The position numbers and the translations under genes are program-made. Shown one piece after another: positions 25,611-35,705 of a stretch of 64,000 nucleotides of DNA. The DNA is from Halomonas organivorans (GTDB lineage Bacteria > Pseudomonadota > Gammaproteobacteria > Pseudomonadales > Halomonadaceae), in the NCBI RefSeq assembly GCF_014192055.1, contig NZ_JACHXM010000017.1, positions 1 through 64,000 on the forward strand, read 5' to 3'. Below the pieces are notes generated by a model. That model ran no database searches. It had not been told where the DNA came from and saw only the letters and a list, made by a program, of their open reading frames with translations. The stretch's first letter is position 1. Every line of letters begins with the position of its first letter.

Positions 25611-26924
25611 ATGGCCGCCCCCGAGATCAGCCAGACCCGCCTCTTCGAGCGGCTGACCGGCGACGAGGACAGCCGGATGTGCAAGGACATCCCCGACGAG
25701 GCCTGCCAGGAGCAGCCGCGCAACTTCTTCCTGCACCTGGCGGCCTCGCTCGGCAACAAGCTGGCCGACGAGCTGGCCAGCGCCCGGCTGGTGCTGCCCT
25801 GGCTGCTCGGGGCGATCGGCGCCCCGGTGTGGATGGTTGGGATGCTGGTACCGATCCGCGAGGCCGGCGCCTTGCTGCCCCAGGTGTTCGTGGCCGGATT
25901 CATCCGCGGCCGCCCAAAGCGCAAGGGGGTGTGGGTGGCCGGCGGCATCCTCCAGGCGCTGGCCGCGGCGGCCCTCGCGCTGCTGGCGCTGTTCGGCCAC
26001 GGCGGGCTCGGCGGCGCCCTGGTGCTCGCCGTGCTGGTGGCGCTGTCGCTGGCCCGAGGCCTGTCGTCGATCGCCACCAAGGACGTGCTCGGCAAGACCA
26101 TCGCCAAGCAGCGCCGCGGTACCCTGATGGGCTGGAGCGGCAGCCTGGCGGGCGCCGCCACCCTGGTCGCCGGCGTGGTGCTGATGGCCTTCAGCGACCG
26201 TCCCGGCGAGCTCGCCCTGGCCGCGCTGCTCGCGGTAGCTGCCCTGGGCTGGGCCGTGAATGCGCTGTGCGCCGCGCGTATCCGCGAGGTGCCCGGCGCC
26301 TCGGAAGGCGGCGACAGCATCGCCTCGACGCTGCGCGAGGGCCTGCGCCTGCTGCGCAAGGACCGCACCTTCCGCCACTTCAACCTGTCCCGCGCACTGC
26401 TGCTGTCGAGCGCCCTGGCGCTACCCTACGTGGCCCTGCTCGGCCAGCGCCAGAGCGGCGCCGAGCTCGGCGACCTGGGCGTGCTGGTGATCGTCTCCGG
26501 CATCGCCGGCATGGTGGCGAGCCCCGTGTGGGGAAAGCGCGCCGACGACTCGAGTCGCCGGGTGATGCGCCTCGCCGCCCTGGGCACCGCCGTATGCTGC
26601 GCCGCCGGCGCGCTGCTGGCCTGGCTGCCCGGCGCCTGGACGGCGAGCGTCTGGCCCTATGCCCTGCTCTACGCGCTGCTGGTGATCGTCCACGCCGGGG
26701 CCCGGCTGGGACGCAAGACCTATGTCGTCGACCTGGCCGGCGCCGAGGACCGCGCCCTCTACGTGGCGCTCTCCAACACCCTGACCGGTGTGCTGATGCT
26801 GATCGTCGGCGGGCTGGTCGGCGCCCTGGCCCAGTGGCTCGGCAGCGGCGCCCTGCTGCTGGCGCTGGGCGTCACCGCGCTGGCCGCCGCGGCCAGCGCC
26901 ACGCGGTTGCCGGAGGTCGAATGA
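25611..26924 (+). CDS. MFS transporter
   Basis: A 437-aa membrane protein with about twelve hydrophobic segments and a soluble N-terminal tail of some 45 residues. The central cytoplasmic loop (RIREVPGASEGGDSIAST, then REGLRLLRKDRTF) separates two six-helix bundles. ATG 25611 has GAGGAG five bases upstream. There is no sequence clue to the substrate, and the closest neighbour downstream is a photoreceptor gene 104 bp away on the same strand. Confidence 0.85.
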   Translation: MAAPEISQTRLFERLTGDEDSRMCKDIPDEACQEQPRNFFLHLAASLGNKLADELASARLVLPWLLGAIGAPVWMVGMLVPIREAGALLPQVFVAGFIRGRPKRKGVWVAGGILQALAAAALALLALFGHGGLGGALVLAVLVALSLARGLSSIATKDVLGKTIAKQRRGTLMGWSGSLAGAATLVAGVVLMAFSDRPGELALAALLAVAALGWAVNALCAARIREVPGASEGGDSIASTLREGLRLLRKDRTFRHFNLSRALLLSSALALPYVALLGQRQSGAELGDLGVLVIVSGIAGMVASPVWGKRADDSSRRVMRLAALGTAVCCAAGALLAWLPGAWTASVWPYALLYALLVIVHAGARLGRKTYVVDLAGAEDRALYVALSNTLTGVLMLIVGGLVGALAQWLGSGALLLALGVTALAAAASATRLPEVE

Positions 26925-27028
26925 GTGGCTCCGACGTTGAAATCCCGGTCCCGGCTGGCCATGATATTTTACAAAGGGGCGGCGCCTGGCCGCGCCGTCC
27001 ATCACGCTCTCGCGACAGGAATGCCTCG

Positions 27029-27463
27029 ATGAAACGCCCGCCCCTGATCAGCCCGGACCTGCTGGAACGAATGGTCGATGCCTCCGAGGACGGTATCGTC
27101 GTCGCCGAGCAGGAGGGCGACGAGAATATCCTGATCTACGTCAATCAAGGCTTCGAGCGACTGACCGGCTACAGCGCCGACGAGATCCTCTACCGCGACT
27201 GCCGCTTCCTGCAGAACGAGGACCGCGATCAACCGGCCCTCGCCACGATTCGCAAGGCGCTCGCCGAGGGCCGCCCGTGCCGCGAGGTGCTGCGTAACTA
27301 CAAGAAGGACGGCACGCTCTTCTACAACGAGCTGTCGATCACTCCCGTCTTCGACGAGAACGACGCCCTCACCTACTTCATCGGCGTGCAGAAGGACGTC
27401 ACCGAACGCGTCGAGGCCCAGCAGGAGCTCGAGCGACTCAAGGCCGAGCACGGCCTTTCCTGA
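27029..27463 (+). CDS. Short LOV (PAS) blue-light photoreceptor protein
   Basis: A 144-aa protein made of one LOV domain with short flanking helices and no output domain. The flavin-binding motif is YRDCRFLQNED, with photoactive Cys58 in place. Other LOV landmarks are DGIVVAEQEG, ERLTGYSADEIL, NYKKDGTLF and NELSITPVFDE. It is very close in layout to the Pseudomonas putida short LOV proteins (PpSB1-LOV type), which form an FMN-cysteinyl adduct in blue light and signal through the C-terminal helix. The start at 27029 has AGGA eight bases upstream. The output partner is unknown; neighbours are an MFS transporter and a small acidic protein. Confidence 0.9.
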   Translation: MKRPPLISPDLLERMVDASEDGIVVAEQEGDENILIYVNQGFERLTGYSADEILYRDCRFLQNEDRDQPALATIRKALAEGRPCREVLRNYKKDGTLFYNELSITPVFDENDALTYFIGVQKDVTERVEAQQELERLKAEHGLS

Positions 27464-27574
27464 ATCTCTCACGTCGGCGCCTTCGGGCGGGCGTCGACGG
27501 CCAATGGCGTGACGCCTCGGATCCCGGCTTCAGCCAGCACGGCAAGGCGTCATGATATTTCTTGCCTTCTCCTC

Positions 27575-27603
27575 TTGCGCTTGGCCGCATCTCCCCTTAT
27601 ATA
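27575..27603 (+). promoter_or_regulatory. Candidate sigma-70 promoter of the PA3496-like gene
   Basis: A -35 like TTGCGC (27575-27580) and a -10 like TATATA (27598-27603) lie 17 bp apart, about 104 bp upstream of the start at 27707. The GC-rich hairpin CCCCGC/GCGGGG (27636-27652) would fall in the 5' leader. No gene was seen elsewhere in 27464-27706. Confidence 0.4.
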
Positions 27604-27706
27604 GCCGTCAGGTGCCCGTCAAGGGCATCCTGGGGCCCCGCTCGATGCGGGGTGTCGGATCCGCTTCTGCCGCTCCCCGAGCGGCACGGCCATGGGAGGA
27701 CCTCGC

Positions 27707-27919
27707 ATGCGCCAGAATGCCCATCACGAAGAAACCCTCGACGACGACTTCTACGACGACGATCAGGACGAGGCCGTCAACGACCACGATTATCGCCGCG
27801 CCCGCCCGGCCAGCCGCACCGAACAGCTGCGCGCTCGACGACGCCTGGAGACCCTGCTCGAGGAGCGCCGCCTGAAACGCGCCATCGAGGACGACTGGGG
27901 GATCGACGAGGAGGAGTGA
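27707..27919 (+). CDS. Small acidic PA3496-family protein
   Basis: A 70-aa protein: an Asp/Glu-rich N-terminal half (ETLDDDFYDDDQDE) followed by a charged helix (RTEQLRARRRLETLLEERRL) and an acidic end. The layout fits the PA3496 family, annotated as putative envelope-integrity proteins; the function is not settled. ATG 27707 has GGGAGGA six bases upstream; an in-frame upstream ATG at 27692 would overlap that site. Confidence 0.65.
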   Translation: MRQNAHHEETLDDDFYDDDQDEAVNDHDYRRARPASRTEQLRARRRLETLLEERRLKRAIEDDWGIDEEE

Positions 27920-28028
27920 GAATCGAGATTCGAGGTGCGTGGCCGGCCCTGGCCATTCCTCCGCCCGGGCTCTATCATCATGGGCCAGCGCATTCTCAAT
28001 CCGTTCTTTACAACCTTAGTGAGATTCC

Positions 28029-29690
<1,662 letters not shown>

Positions 29691-29749
29691 CCGGCTTCGC
29701 CGGAGCCATAAGAACGCCCGCTGCGCGGGCTGAAGCTTGAAGCTGGAAG

Positions 29750-29781
29750 ACAACCCCACGATCTCGCGGTCGTGGGGTTGT
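29750..29781 (+). terminator. Hairpin downstream of ettA
   Basis: A 12-bp perfect stem ACAACCCCACGA / TCGTGGGGTTGT with an 8-base loop, 60 bp after the ettA stop. Only TGCG follows, so no true U-tract. A smaller GCCCG/CGGGC hairpin (29716-29730) precedes it. The rest of 29691-29886 holds a short run of GAAGCTT-like repeats and no gene. Confidence 0.5.
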
Positions 29782-29886
29782 TGCGTTGGCCCCGGCGCTA
29801 GACAGCGACGGCCGCAGCCTCCATAAGAGGACATGGCGGAGCGCGTCGCCGCGACCGCTTTCCTGCTGGCCACCCGAGGACCGGGC

Positions 29887-31224
29887 ATGTCGCCGACGCT
29901 TCTGCTGCACCCCGTTCAGCTGTTCCGGCGCTTCGCCAACAGCATCGCCTACCTGCCGACTCTCGCCGCGGCGAGCTACGGCCTGCTGGGCCTGCTGATC
30001 CTGGTAAGCACCACCCGCGACGCCGGCTTCCCCGACGGCCTCGAGGCCTGGATTCCACCGCTGCCCGACGGCGCCCGCGGACTGCTGATCGCGCTGCTCG
30101 GCGGGATGATCTCGCTGATGGTGTTCAGCTTCTCGATGGTCATGTCGATCCTCTCCCAGGCCGGCGGCAACTTCTCCCACAAGCTGGTGTTCGGACTGAT
30201 CGGCGAGCGTCGCCACCAGTGGGTGCTGGGCCACTATCTCGGCACCATCCTGCTGCTGCTCCTGCTGCTGATGGCCCCGGACGATGCCCGGGGCTGGATG
30301 GCTCCCGCCGTCTATCTGGCCTGCCTGCTGGTCGTGCACTGCCTGGGGCTGTTCGTCTATTTCATCCATGGCGCCTCGCAGTCGGTGCAGATCGACGCGG
30401 TAATCGGCGGCCTGCACGACGCCACGCTCGCGGCCATGCATCGCCAGCAGGCACGACAGCGAGGCGAGAGCTGGCGCTTCCTGGACGAGCGACCGCGGCC
30501 GCACACGCCCTGCCACGAGATCGCGATGGGCCAGGAGGGCTATGTCCAGGGCGCCGACCTCGCCGCCCTGGCCCTCCTGGCAAGGCGCCAGGACGGTCGG
30601 CTGCACCTGAGCTTTCGCTTTGGCGACTATCTGGCCCAAGGTGCCCCGCTGGCGATCCTGGAAGCCGACGAGCCACCCGACGCGGCCTGGGAGGAAGCGC
30701 TGCACGAGTGCCTGGTGCGCCTGGACGGCGAGTCGGTGAGCGAGCACTACGTCCACGGCATGACGCAGCTGATGGAGGTAGCGATCAAGGCCCTGTCGCC
30801 GGGCATCAACGATCCGGGCACCGCACGGCTGTGCCTGCACCGCCTGACCGATCTGCTGCGACATCACCTGGCCTGGCAGCCGGCCAACGCCCTGCTCGAT
30901 GCGGAAGAACGGCTGCGGGTGACCTGGCCGCTGGAGCGCTTCGACAGCCTGCTGCACCGGCTGTTCGTGCCCCTGCTGCACTACGGCGGCGACGACCAGA
31001 GCGTGCTGCTGGGGCTGCTCAAGGCCTTGAAGGCGCTGTCGCTCGAGACGCAGGGCGACGCGCTGAGCGCCCTGCAGGCCATGGCCGAGCGCGTCGTGGA
31101 ACGGCTCGACCGACTCTCATGCCATCCGATGGATCGGGCCTTCGTCAGCGACCGGCTGACCCGGGGGCGGCATCGCCTGGCGCTACCCGGCGAACTGCCG
31201 CCCGATGGCGAGGCCGCTCAGTAG
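29887..31224 (+). CDS. DUF2254 membrane protein
   Basis: A 445-aa predicted inner-membrane protein. Four hydrophobic segments lie in the first third (about 20-180: YLPTLAAASYGLLGLLILV, LLIALLGGMISLMVFSFSMV, TILLLLLLLM, and LACLLVVHCLGLFVYFI), followed by a large soluble domain with ALSPGINDPGTARLCLHRL, the most conserved DUF2254 stretch. I chose ATG 29887 (GAGG seven bases upstream); ATG 29833 would add 18 residues. The molecular function is unknown. It converges on lpxL with a 7-bp overlap of the stops. Confidence 0.8.
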   Translation: MSPTLLLHPVQLFRRFANSIAYLPTLAAASYGLLGLLILVSTTRDAGFPDGLEAWIPPLPDGARGLLIALLGGMISLMVFSFSMVMSILSQAGGNFSHKLVFGLIGERRHQWVLGHYLGTILLLLLLLMAPDDARGWMAPAVYLACLLVVHCLGLFVYFIHGASQSVQIDAVIGGLHDATLAAMHRQQARQRGESWRFLDERPRPHTPCHEIAMGQEGYVQGADLAALALLARRQDGRLHLSFRFGDYLAQGAPLAILEADEPPDAAWEEALHECLVRLDGESVSEHYVHGMTQLMEVAIKALSPGINDPGTARLCLHRLTDLLRHHLAWQPANALLDAEERLRVTWPLERFDSLLHRLFVPLLHYGGDDQSVLLGLLKALKALSLETQGDALSALQAMAERVVERLDRLSCHPMDRAFVSDRLTRGRHRLALPGELPPDGEAAQ

Positions 31225-32132
31225 AGCTTGGGCTCGCCCTTGGGGCGAGTCTTGAAGCGGCGGTGCAGCCACAGGTACTGCTCGGGGTGGCGGCGAATGG
31301 CAGCCTCGATGACGGCGTTGACCTGGGTGGCATCGGCCACGTCGTCACCGGTGGGAAAGCCCTCCAGCGGCGGCAGGTACTCCAGGGTATAGGTGCGATC
31401 ATCAGGATTGCGGTGGAAGATCAGCGGCATGACCGGGGCCCCGGTCATGCGGGCTATCTTGGCGGTGAGCTTGATGGTCGCCGCCTCGACGCCGAAGAAG
31501 GGCGCGAAGACGCTGGCGTCGCGGCCGAAGTCCTGGTCAGGGGAGTACCAGACGTTGTGGCCGTCCTTGATCCTGCGCACCACGCCCCGCAGGTCATGGC
31601 GGTCGATGGCACGGCCGAAGATGCGCGACCGGGCGCGGGTCATGAAGCGCTCGAACAGCGGATTGTCGTGGGGCCGATAGACCACGTCGGCGGGAAAGAA
31701 CAGCGAATGCAGCGCCCCGCCGAGGTCCAGGGTCGAGAAGTGGATACCGATGATCAGCGCGCCCTTGCCCTGGGCCTGAGCGCGTGCCATGTGCTCCTGA
31801 CCCTTGAAAGTCACGCGGTGGCGCAGGTGCTCGGGATCCCGGCACCAGCCGGTGGCCGTCTCCAGGATGCCGATCCCGTTGGCGATGAAGGTCTCGCGGA
31901 CCAGCCGGGCATGCTGGGCCTCATCGAGTTCCGGGAAACACAGCCGCAGGTTGGTCTCGGTGATGTGTCGCCGCCGCTTGGCGAATCGCCAGACGGTGAG
32001 GCCGATGGCCCGCCCCACCCACAGCTTGAGCCGCCAGGGCAGCCAGGCGGCGACGCGCATGGCACCGATGGACAGCCAGGTCGGCCAGTAGCGGGGGTGG
32101 GCGAAGGAGGTCGGGGTCTCGTCCTTGGACAT
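31218..32132 (-). CDS. lpxL: Lipid A biosynthesis lauroyl/palmitoleoyl acyltransferase (LpxL/LpxP type)
   Basis: A 304-aa membrane-associated acyltransferase that adds a secondary acyl chain to Kdo2-lipid IVA. The HX4D catalytic motif is HFSTLD at 131-136, one N-terminal hydrophobic helix is present, and ETNLRLCFPEL and YLWLHRRFKTRP are family landmarks. Sequence alone does not separate LpxL, LpxM and LpxP; LpxL or LpxP is likeliest by the N-terminus. It follows alr after 19 bp on the same strand, so alr-lpxL is probably one transcript. Confidence 0.88.
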   Translation of the reverse strand: MSKDETPTSFAHPRYWPTWLSIGAMRVAAWLPWRLKLWVGRAIGLTVWRFAKRRRHITETNLRLCFPELDEAQHARLVRETFIANGIGILETATGWCRDPEHLRHRVTFKGQEHMARAQAQGKGALIIGIHFSTLDLGGALHSLFFPADVVYRPHDNPLFERFMTRARSRIFGRAIDRHDLRGVVRRIKDGHNVWYSPDQDFGRDASVFAPFFGVEAATIKLTAKIARMTGAPVMPLIFHRNPDDRTYTLEYLPPLEGFPTGDDVADATQVNAVIEAAIRRHPEQYLWLHRRFKTRPKGEPKLY

Positions 32133-32151
32133 GGGGCACTCTTACTCGGAT

Positions 32152-33252
32152 TCAGCCACCATGATAGCGTCTCGGCACCCGCGGCAGCACCCCGGTGAGC
32201 AGCGTATAGCTGATGGTGTCGCAATGGCGAGCCACCTCGTCCACCGACAGCACCTCGCCGTTGCCCGCCCGGCCCCACAGCACCACCTCGCTGCCGATAT
32301 CCGCTTCGGGGATGTCGGTGAGGTCCACGGTCAGCATGTCCATCGATACCTTGCCGGCGATGGCCGTGCGCCGTCCCTCGACCAGCACCGGGGTGCCGTC
32401 GACGGCATGCCGGTCGTAGCCGTCGCCGTAGCCGCAGGCCACCACGCCGATACGCGACGGCCGCGGGGTCGTCCAGCGACCGCCATAGCCCACGGGCTCG
32501 CCCTCTGCCAGCTCGCGCACGGCGATGATCGCCGAGCGCAGGGTCATCACCGGCTCGAGGCATCGGCTGGCGTCATTGGCATGCTCCAGTGGATCACTGC
32601 CGTAGAGCATCACCCCGGGACGATTCCAGGCGCCGTGGCTTTCAGGGCGAGCCAGGGTCGCCGGGGAATTGGCCAGGCAGGTGGGCGCGCCCAGCCGCTC
32701 GGCGAGCTCGGCGAGCAGCGTCGCCTGGCGGCGGAAATAGCCGTCGTCGAGAGCATCGGCGGTGGCGAAGTGGCTCATCAGGTGCAGATCGCAGGCATGG
32801 TCCGGCGCGTCCACCAGGCGCCGCCAGGCAGTCTCGACCCGCTCCGGCGCAAAGCCCAGCCGATGCATGCCGGAATCGACCTTGAGCCATACCGGGATCG
32901 GCCGTGCCGGACGATAGGCCATCAGCGCATCCAGCTGCCACTCGCTGTGTACCGCCATCCACAGTCCCAGGGCCTCGACGCGCTCGAGCTCGGCGGCCTC
33001 GAAAATCCCCTCCAGCAGCACGACGGGGGCGGCGATGCCGCCCTCGCGCAGGGCCTCGGCCTCCTCGATGCAGGCCACGGCGAAGGCCGGTGCCTGTCCC
33101 TCAAGCGCCCGGGCGCAGGCCACCAGGCCGTGACCGTAGGCATCCGCCTTGAGCACTGCTACCGCCTGGCTGCCAGGCGCCAGGTCACGAGCCAGGCGAT
33201 AGTTGTGGCGCAGGGCGTCCAGGTCGATGTCGGCGCGCAGCGGTCGGGCCAT
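32152..33252 (-). CDS. alr: Alanine racemase
   Basis: A 366-aa PLP enzyme interconverting L- and D-alanine for peptidoglycan. The PLP lysine is Lys35 in LKADAYGHG, and the catalytic Tyr is in ACGYGDGYDR; KVDSGMHRLG and KVSMDMLTVDL are also present. ATG 33252 (GGAG eight bases upstream) gives the normal N-terminus; a longer frame from 33294 adds an unrelated stretch. The upstream stretch 33253-33404 is AT-rich, unlike the rest of the window, and probably carries its promoter. Alr or DadX cannot be told apart here. Confidence 0.93.
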   Translation of the reverse strand: MARPLRADIDLDALRHNYRLARDLAPGSQAVAVLKADAYGHGLVACARALEGQAPAFAVACIEEAEALREGGIAAPVVLLEGIFEAAELERVEALGLWMAVHSEWQLDALMAYRPARPIPVWLKVDSGMHRLGFAPERVETAWRRLVDAPDHACDLHLMSHFATADALDDGYFRRQATLLAELAERLGAPTCLANSPATLARPESHGAWNRPGVMLYGSDPLEHANDASRCLEPVMTLRSAIIAVRELAEGEPVGYGGRWTTPRPSRIGVVACGYGDGYDRHAVDGTPVLVEGRRTAIAGKVSMDMLTVDLTDIPEADIGSEVVLWGRAGNGEVLSVDEVARHCDTISYTLLTGVLPRVPRRYHGG

Positions 33253-33404
33253 GGGCAAGACTCCAGAAAAGGCAAAAGCCCTATTATTTTTCAATTGATC
33301 GCCATTTTCATGGCAAAAAAAGCCGAAATATATTTATTTTACAGCTTTTTCAACCAGCGAAATCGCATCAGACAGATTATTGCACCATCCAGGTTTCATA
33401 ACGC

Positions 33405-33433
33405 AGAAAGCCAGGACAGGGTCCTGGCTTTCT
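33405..33433 (-). terminator. rpoS: Rho-independent terminator of rpoS
   Basis: A 13-bp perfect stem AGAAAGCCAGGAC / GTCCTGGCTTTCT with a 3-base loop, 20 bp after the rpoS stop. The T-rich end (TTTCT) is part of the stem, so it could act in both directions. Confidence 0.7.
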
Positions 33434-33453
33434 GTCGAGATTCAGGGCGGTGA

Positions 33454-34443
33454 TCACTCGAAGATGGCGTCCAGATCCAGCCCCTGCTTGTCGAGCATGC
33501 GCCTGAGCTTCTTCAACGCTTCCACCTGGATCTGGCGGACCCGCTCGCGGGTCAGGCCGATCTCCTCGCCGACCTGCTCGAGGGTCGAGGCCTCATGGCC
33601 ACGCAGGCCGAAGCGGCGCACCACCACCTCGCACTGCTTGTCGGTGAGTTCGGCCAGCCAGTCGTCGACGTGCTGCTTGACGTCGCCGTCCACCAGGGTC
33701 GACTCGGGGCCCAGGTCGTTGTCGTCGGTCAGCGTCTCGATCAGCGGCTTGTCGCTCTCGGTGCCCACTGGATAGTCGACCGACGAGACCCGTTCGTTGA
33801 GCCCCATCATCTTCTTGACGGTCTCCACCGGCTTGTCGAGATAGTCGGCGATCTCTTCCGCGGTGGCCTCGTGGTCGAGCTTCTGGGTCAGCTCGCGGGC
33901 CGCCCGCAGGTAGATGTTGAGCTCCTTGACCACATGGATGGGCAGCCGAATCGTGCGGGTCTGGTTCATCAGCGCCCGCTCGATGGTCTGACGAATCCAC
34001 CAGGTGGCATAAGTGGAGAAGCGGAAGCCGCGCTCCGGATCGAACTTCTCCACCGCGCGGATCAGGCCCAGGTTGCCCTCCTCGATCAGGTCGAGCAGGG
34101 TCAGTCCGCGGTTGAGGTAGCGGCGCGCGATCTTGACCACCAGGCGCAGGTTGGACTCGATCATCCGCGACCGGCCGGCGGGATCGCCCTTGCGAGCGAG
34201 ACGCCCGAAGTGAACCTCTTCCTCCGGGGTCAGCAGCGGCGAGAAGCCGATCTCGTTGAGGTAGATCTGGGTCGCGTCCAGGCTGTGGTGATAGTGACGA
34301 TCCTCACGGCTCAGCGCCTTCTCGAAGGCCTCGTCACTATCCGCATCTTCGGCCGCGGCGGTCTCGACCTCGACCTCCTGCTCGCTGGTTTCGGAGGCTG
34401 ATTCCAGGTCCACGTCCTGCAGGTCCCGTTCAAGCATGCTCAT
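33454..34443 (-). CDS. rpoS: RNA polymerase sigma factor RpoS (sigma-38)
   Basis: Stationary-phase and general-stress (including osmotic) sigma factor, 329 aa. An acidic N-terminal extension precedes region 1.2 ([20 protein letters not shown]), region 2 ([18 protein letters not shown], then [16 protein letters not shown]), region 3 and region 4 ([20 protein letters not shown]). These match RpoS rather than RpoD. The gene lies after nlpD with a 116-bp gap, the classic order; in other gammaproteobacteria the main rpoS promoter is inside nlpD. Confidence 0.97.
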   Translation of the reverse strand: MSMLERDLQDVDLESASETSEQEVEVETAAAEDADSDEAFEKALSREDRHYHHSLDATQIYLNEIGFSPLLTPEEEVHFGRLARKGDPAGRSRMIESNLRLVVKIARRYLNRGLTLLDLIEEGNLGLIRAVEKFDPERGFRFSTYATWWIRQTIERALMNQTRTIRLPIHVVKELNIYLRAARELTQKLDHEATAEEIADYLDKPVETVKKMMGLNERVSSVDYPVGTESDKPLIETLTDDNDLGPESTLVDGDVKQHVDDWLAELTDKQCEVVVRRFGLRGHEASTLEQVGEEIGLTRERVRQIQVEALKKLRRMLDKQGLDLDAIFE

Positions 34444-34559
34444 CGATTGTCACCCCGTGGTTGCCATGGGCATCAAGTCATGCCCGAAACGATCGATGTC
34501 AGAGGTTATCATTGTAAATTTTTGTGCTGCTGAAACGAGCGACTCCGTGACCCTTCCCT

Positions 34560-35705
34560 TCAACGCTTGGGGAGATACTCAAGCGGGTCCTGAGGCTGGC
34601 CGTCCTTGCGCACCTCGAAGTGCAGCCTGACGTCCTCGGCGTCGCTGTCGCCCATGGTGGCGATCACCTCGCCGGCCTCGACCACATCGTTTTCCTTCAC
34701 CCTGAGGGTGTCGTTGTGGGCGTAGGCACTGAGGAACTGGTCATTGTGCTTGAGCAGGATGAGGTTGCCGTAGCCACGTACGCCACTCCCCGCATAAACC
34801 ACGATGCCCGGTCCGGCCGCCTTGACAGGTTGCCCCTTTTGTCCGTCGATATCAATGCCGGCGGTGATGCTCCCGCCTTCACCGAAATCGCCGACCACTT
34901 CACCGTTGACGGGCCACTGCCAGGGCACGTCATCCACCGGCGTATAGCGGCGCGACTCGCGGCTCTCGGCGGCCGGCTCACCGGCCACCTGGGTACCGGC
35001 ATCGGCCTGAGCGTCGCTCTCGGCTCCGGCCTGAGCCCCGCTGTCGGCGACCTGACGCTCCTCGGCCTCTTGCGACTGTGACTGGGCCTCGGCCTGCGAC
35101 TGGGTCTCGGCTTGCGCCTGAGCCTCGCGCTCGCTCCGTTCGGCCAGGTCACGCTCGCTGAGATTGCCATCCGCCCCTGGACTGTCGGCATCATAGACCG
35201 GCCCCGGCCCCTCGGTGCCGCTCCCCTCCTGGCCCTCGGCCGACGCCTGGGAGGACGCATTCCCGTTATCGGCGCTCACGCCGCTGCGTTCGGTGCTGCC
35301 ATCGGGCAGCAGCCAGTCCAGCGAACCGTCGTCCTGGGTCCCGCCACCGAGGCCGGTGGCCACGGCACCTCCAGCGGACGCCGCCGCCGCGGTTACCGCC
35401 TCGCCGGACTCGCCGGCACCACCGCCGCTGGCGGCGGCACTACCGCCCAGCGACAGCTGCTGCCCCGGCTGGATGCGATAGGGCGGCTCGATTTGATTGA
35501 GTCGCGCCAGGTCGCGGTAATCCATGTCATGGCGCCAGGCGATGCCGTACAGGGTGTCTCCAGGCTCGACGGTGTAGCTGGCCGGCCGATCCGCAGCACG
35601 GCTGGCCGACAGGTCCTGGACTCGCACCGGCTGGGGCGCCTGCTGGGAGGCGGCACATCCCGCCAGGGTCAGGGCCAACCCGGAAATCAGCAATACCTTA
35701 TGCAT
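34560..35705 (-). CDS. nlpD: Lipoprotein NlpD, LytM/M23 activator of cell-wall amidase
   Basis: A 381-aa outer-membrane lipoprotein. The lipobox LAGC puts the lipidated Cys at residue 16; a LysM domain (about 43-88, YTVEPGDTLYGIA) binds peptidoglycan. A long low-complexity Ala/Gln/Glu/Ser linker (about 150-260) follows, then an M23/LytM domain. The first zinc His of active M23 enzymes is missing (ITAGIDIDG), while SAYAHND and RLHFEVRKDG remain. This fits a non-catalytic activator of AmiC. I chose ATG 35705 (AGGAGG nine bases upstream). It overlaps the end of the DUF368 gene by 8 bp. Confidence 0.93.
   Translation of the reverse strand: MHKVLLISGLALTLAGCAASQQAPQPVRVQDLSASRAADRPASYTVEPGDTLYGIAWRHDMDYRDLARLNQIEPPYRIQPGQQLSLGGSAAASGGGAGESGEAVTAAAASAGGAVATGLGGGTQDDGSLDWLLPDGSTERSGVSADNGNASSQASAEGQEGSGTEGPGPVYDADSPGADGNLSERDLAERSEREAQAQAETQSQAEAQSQSQEAEERQVADSGAQAGAESDAQADAGTQVAGEPAAESRESRRYTPVDDVPWQWPVNGEVVGDFGEGGSITAGIDIDGQKGQPVKAAGPGIVVYAGSGVRGYGNLILLKHNDQFLSAYAHNDTLRVKENDVVEAGEVIATMGDSDAEDVRLHFEVRKDGQPQDPLEYLPKR

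Noticed and set aside
29716..29749. GAAGCTT-like short repeat after ettA as a third VNTR
   Set aside because: Only about two imperfect copies are present, too few to call an array.
30219..32198. 659-codon plus-strand frame spanning the DUF2254 gene and the lpxL region
   Set aside because: It crosses two real genes out of frame and gives low-complexity Arg/Ala/Gly/Pro sequence.
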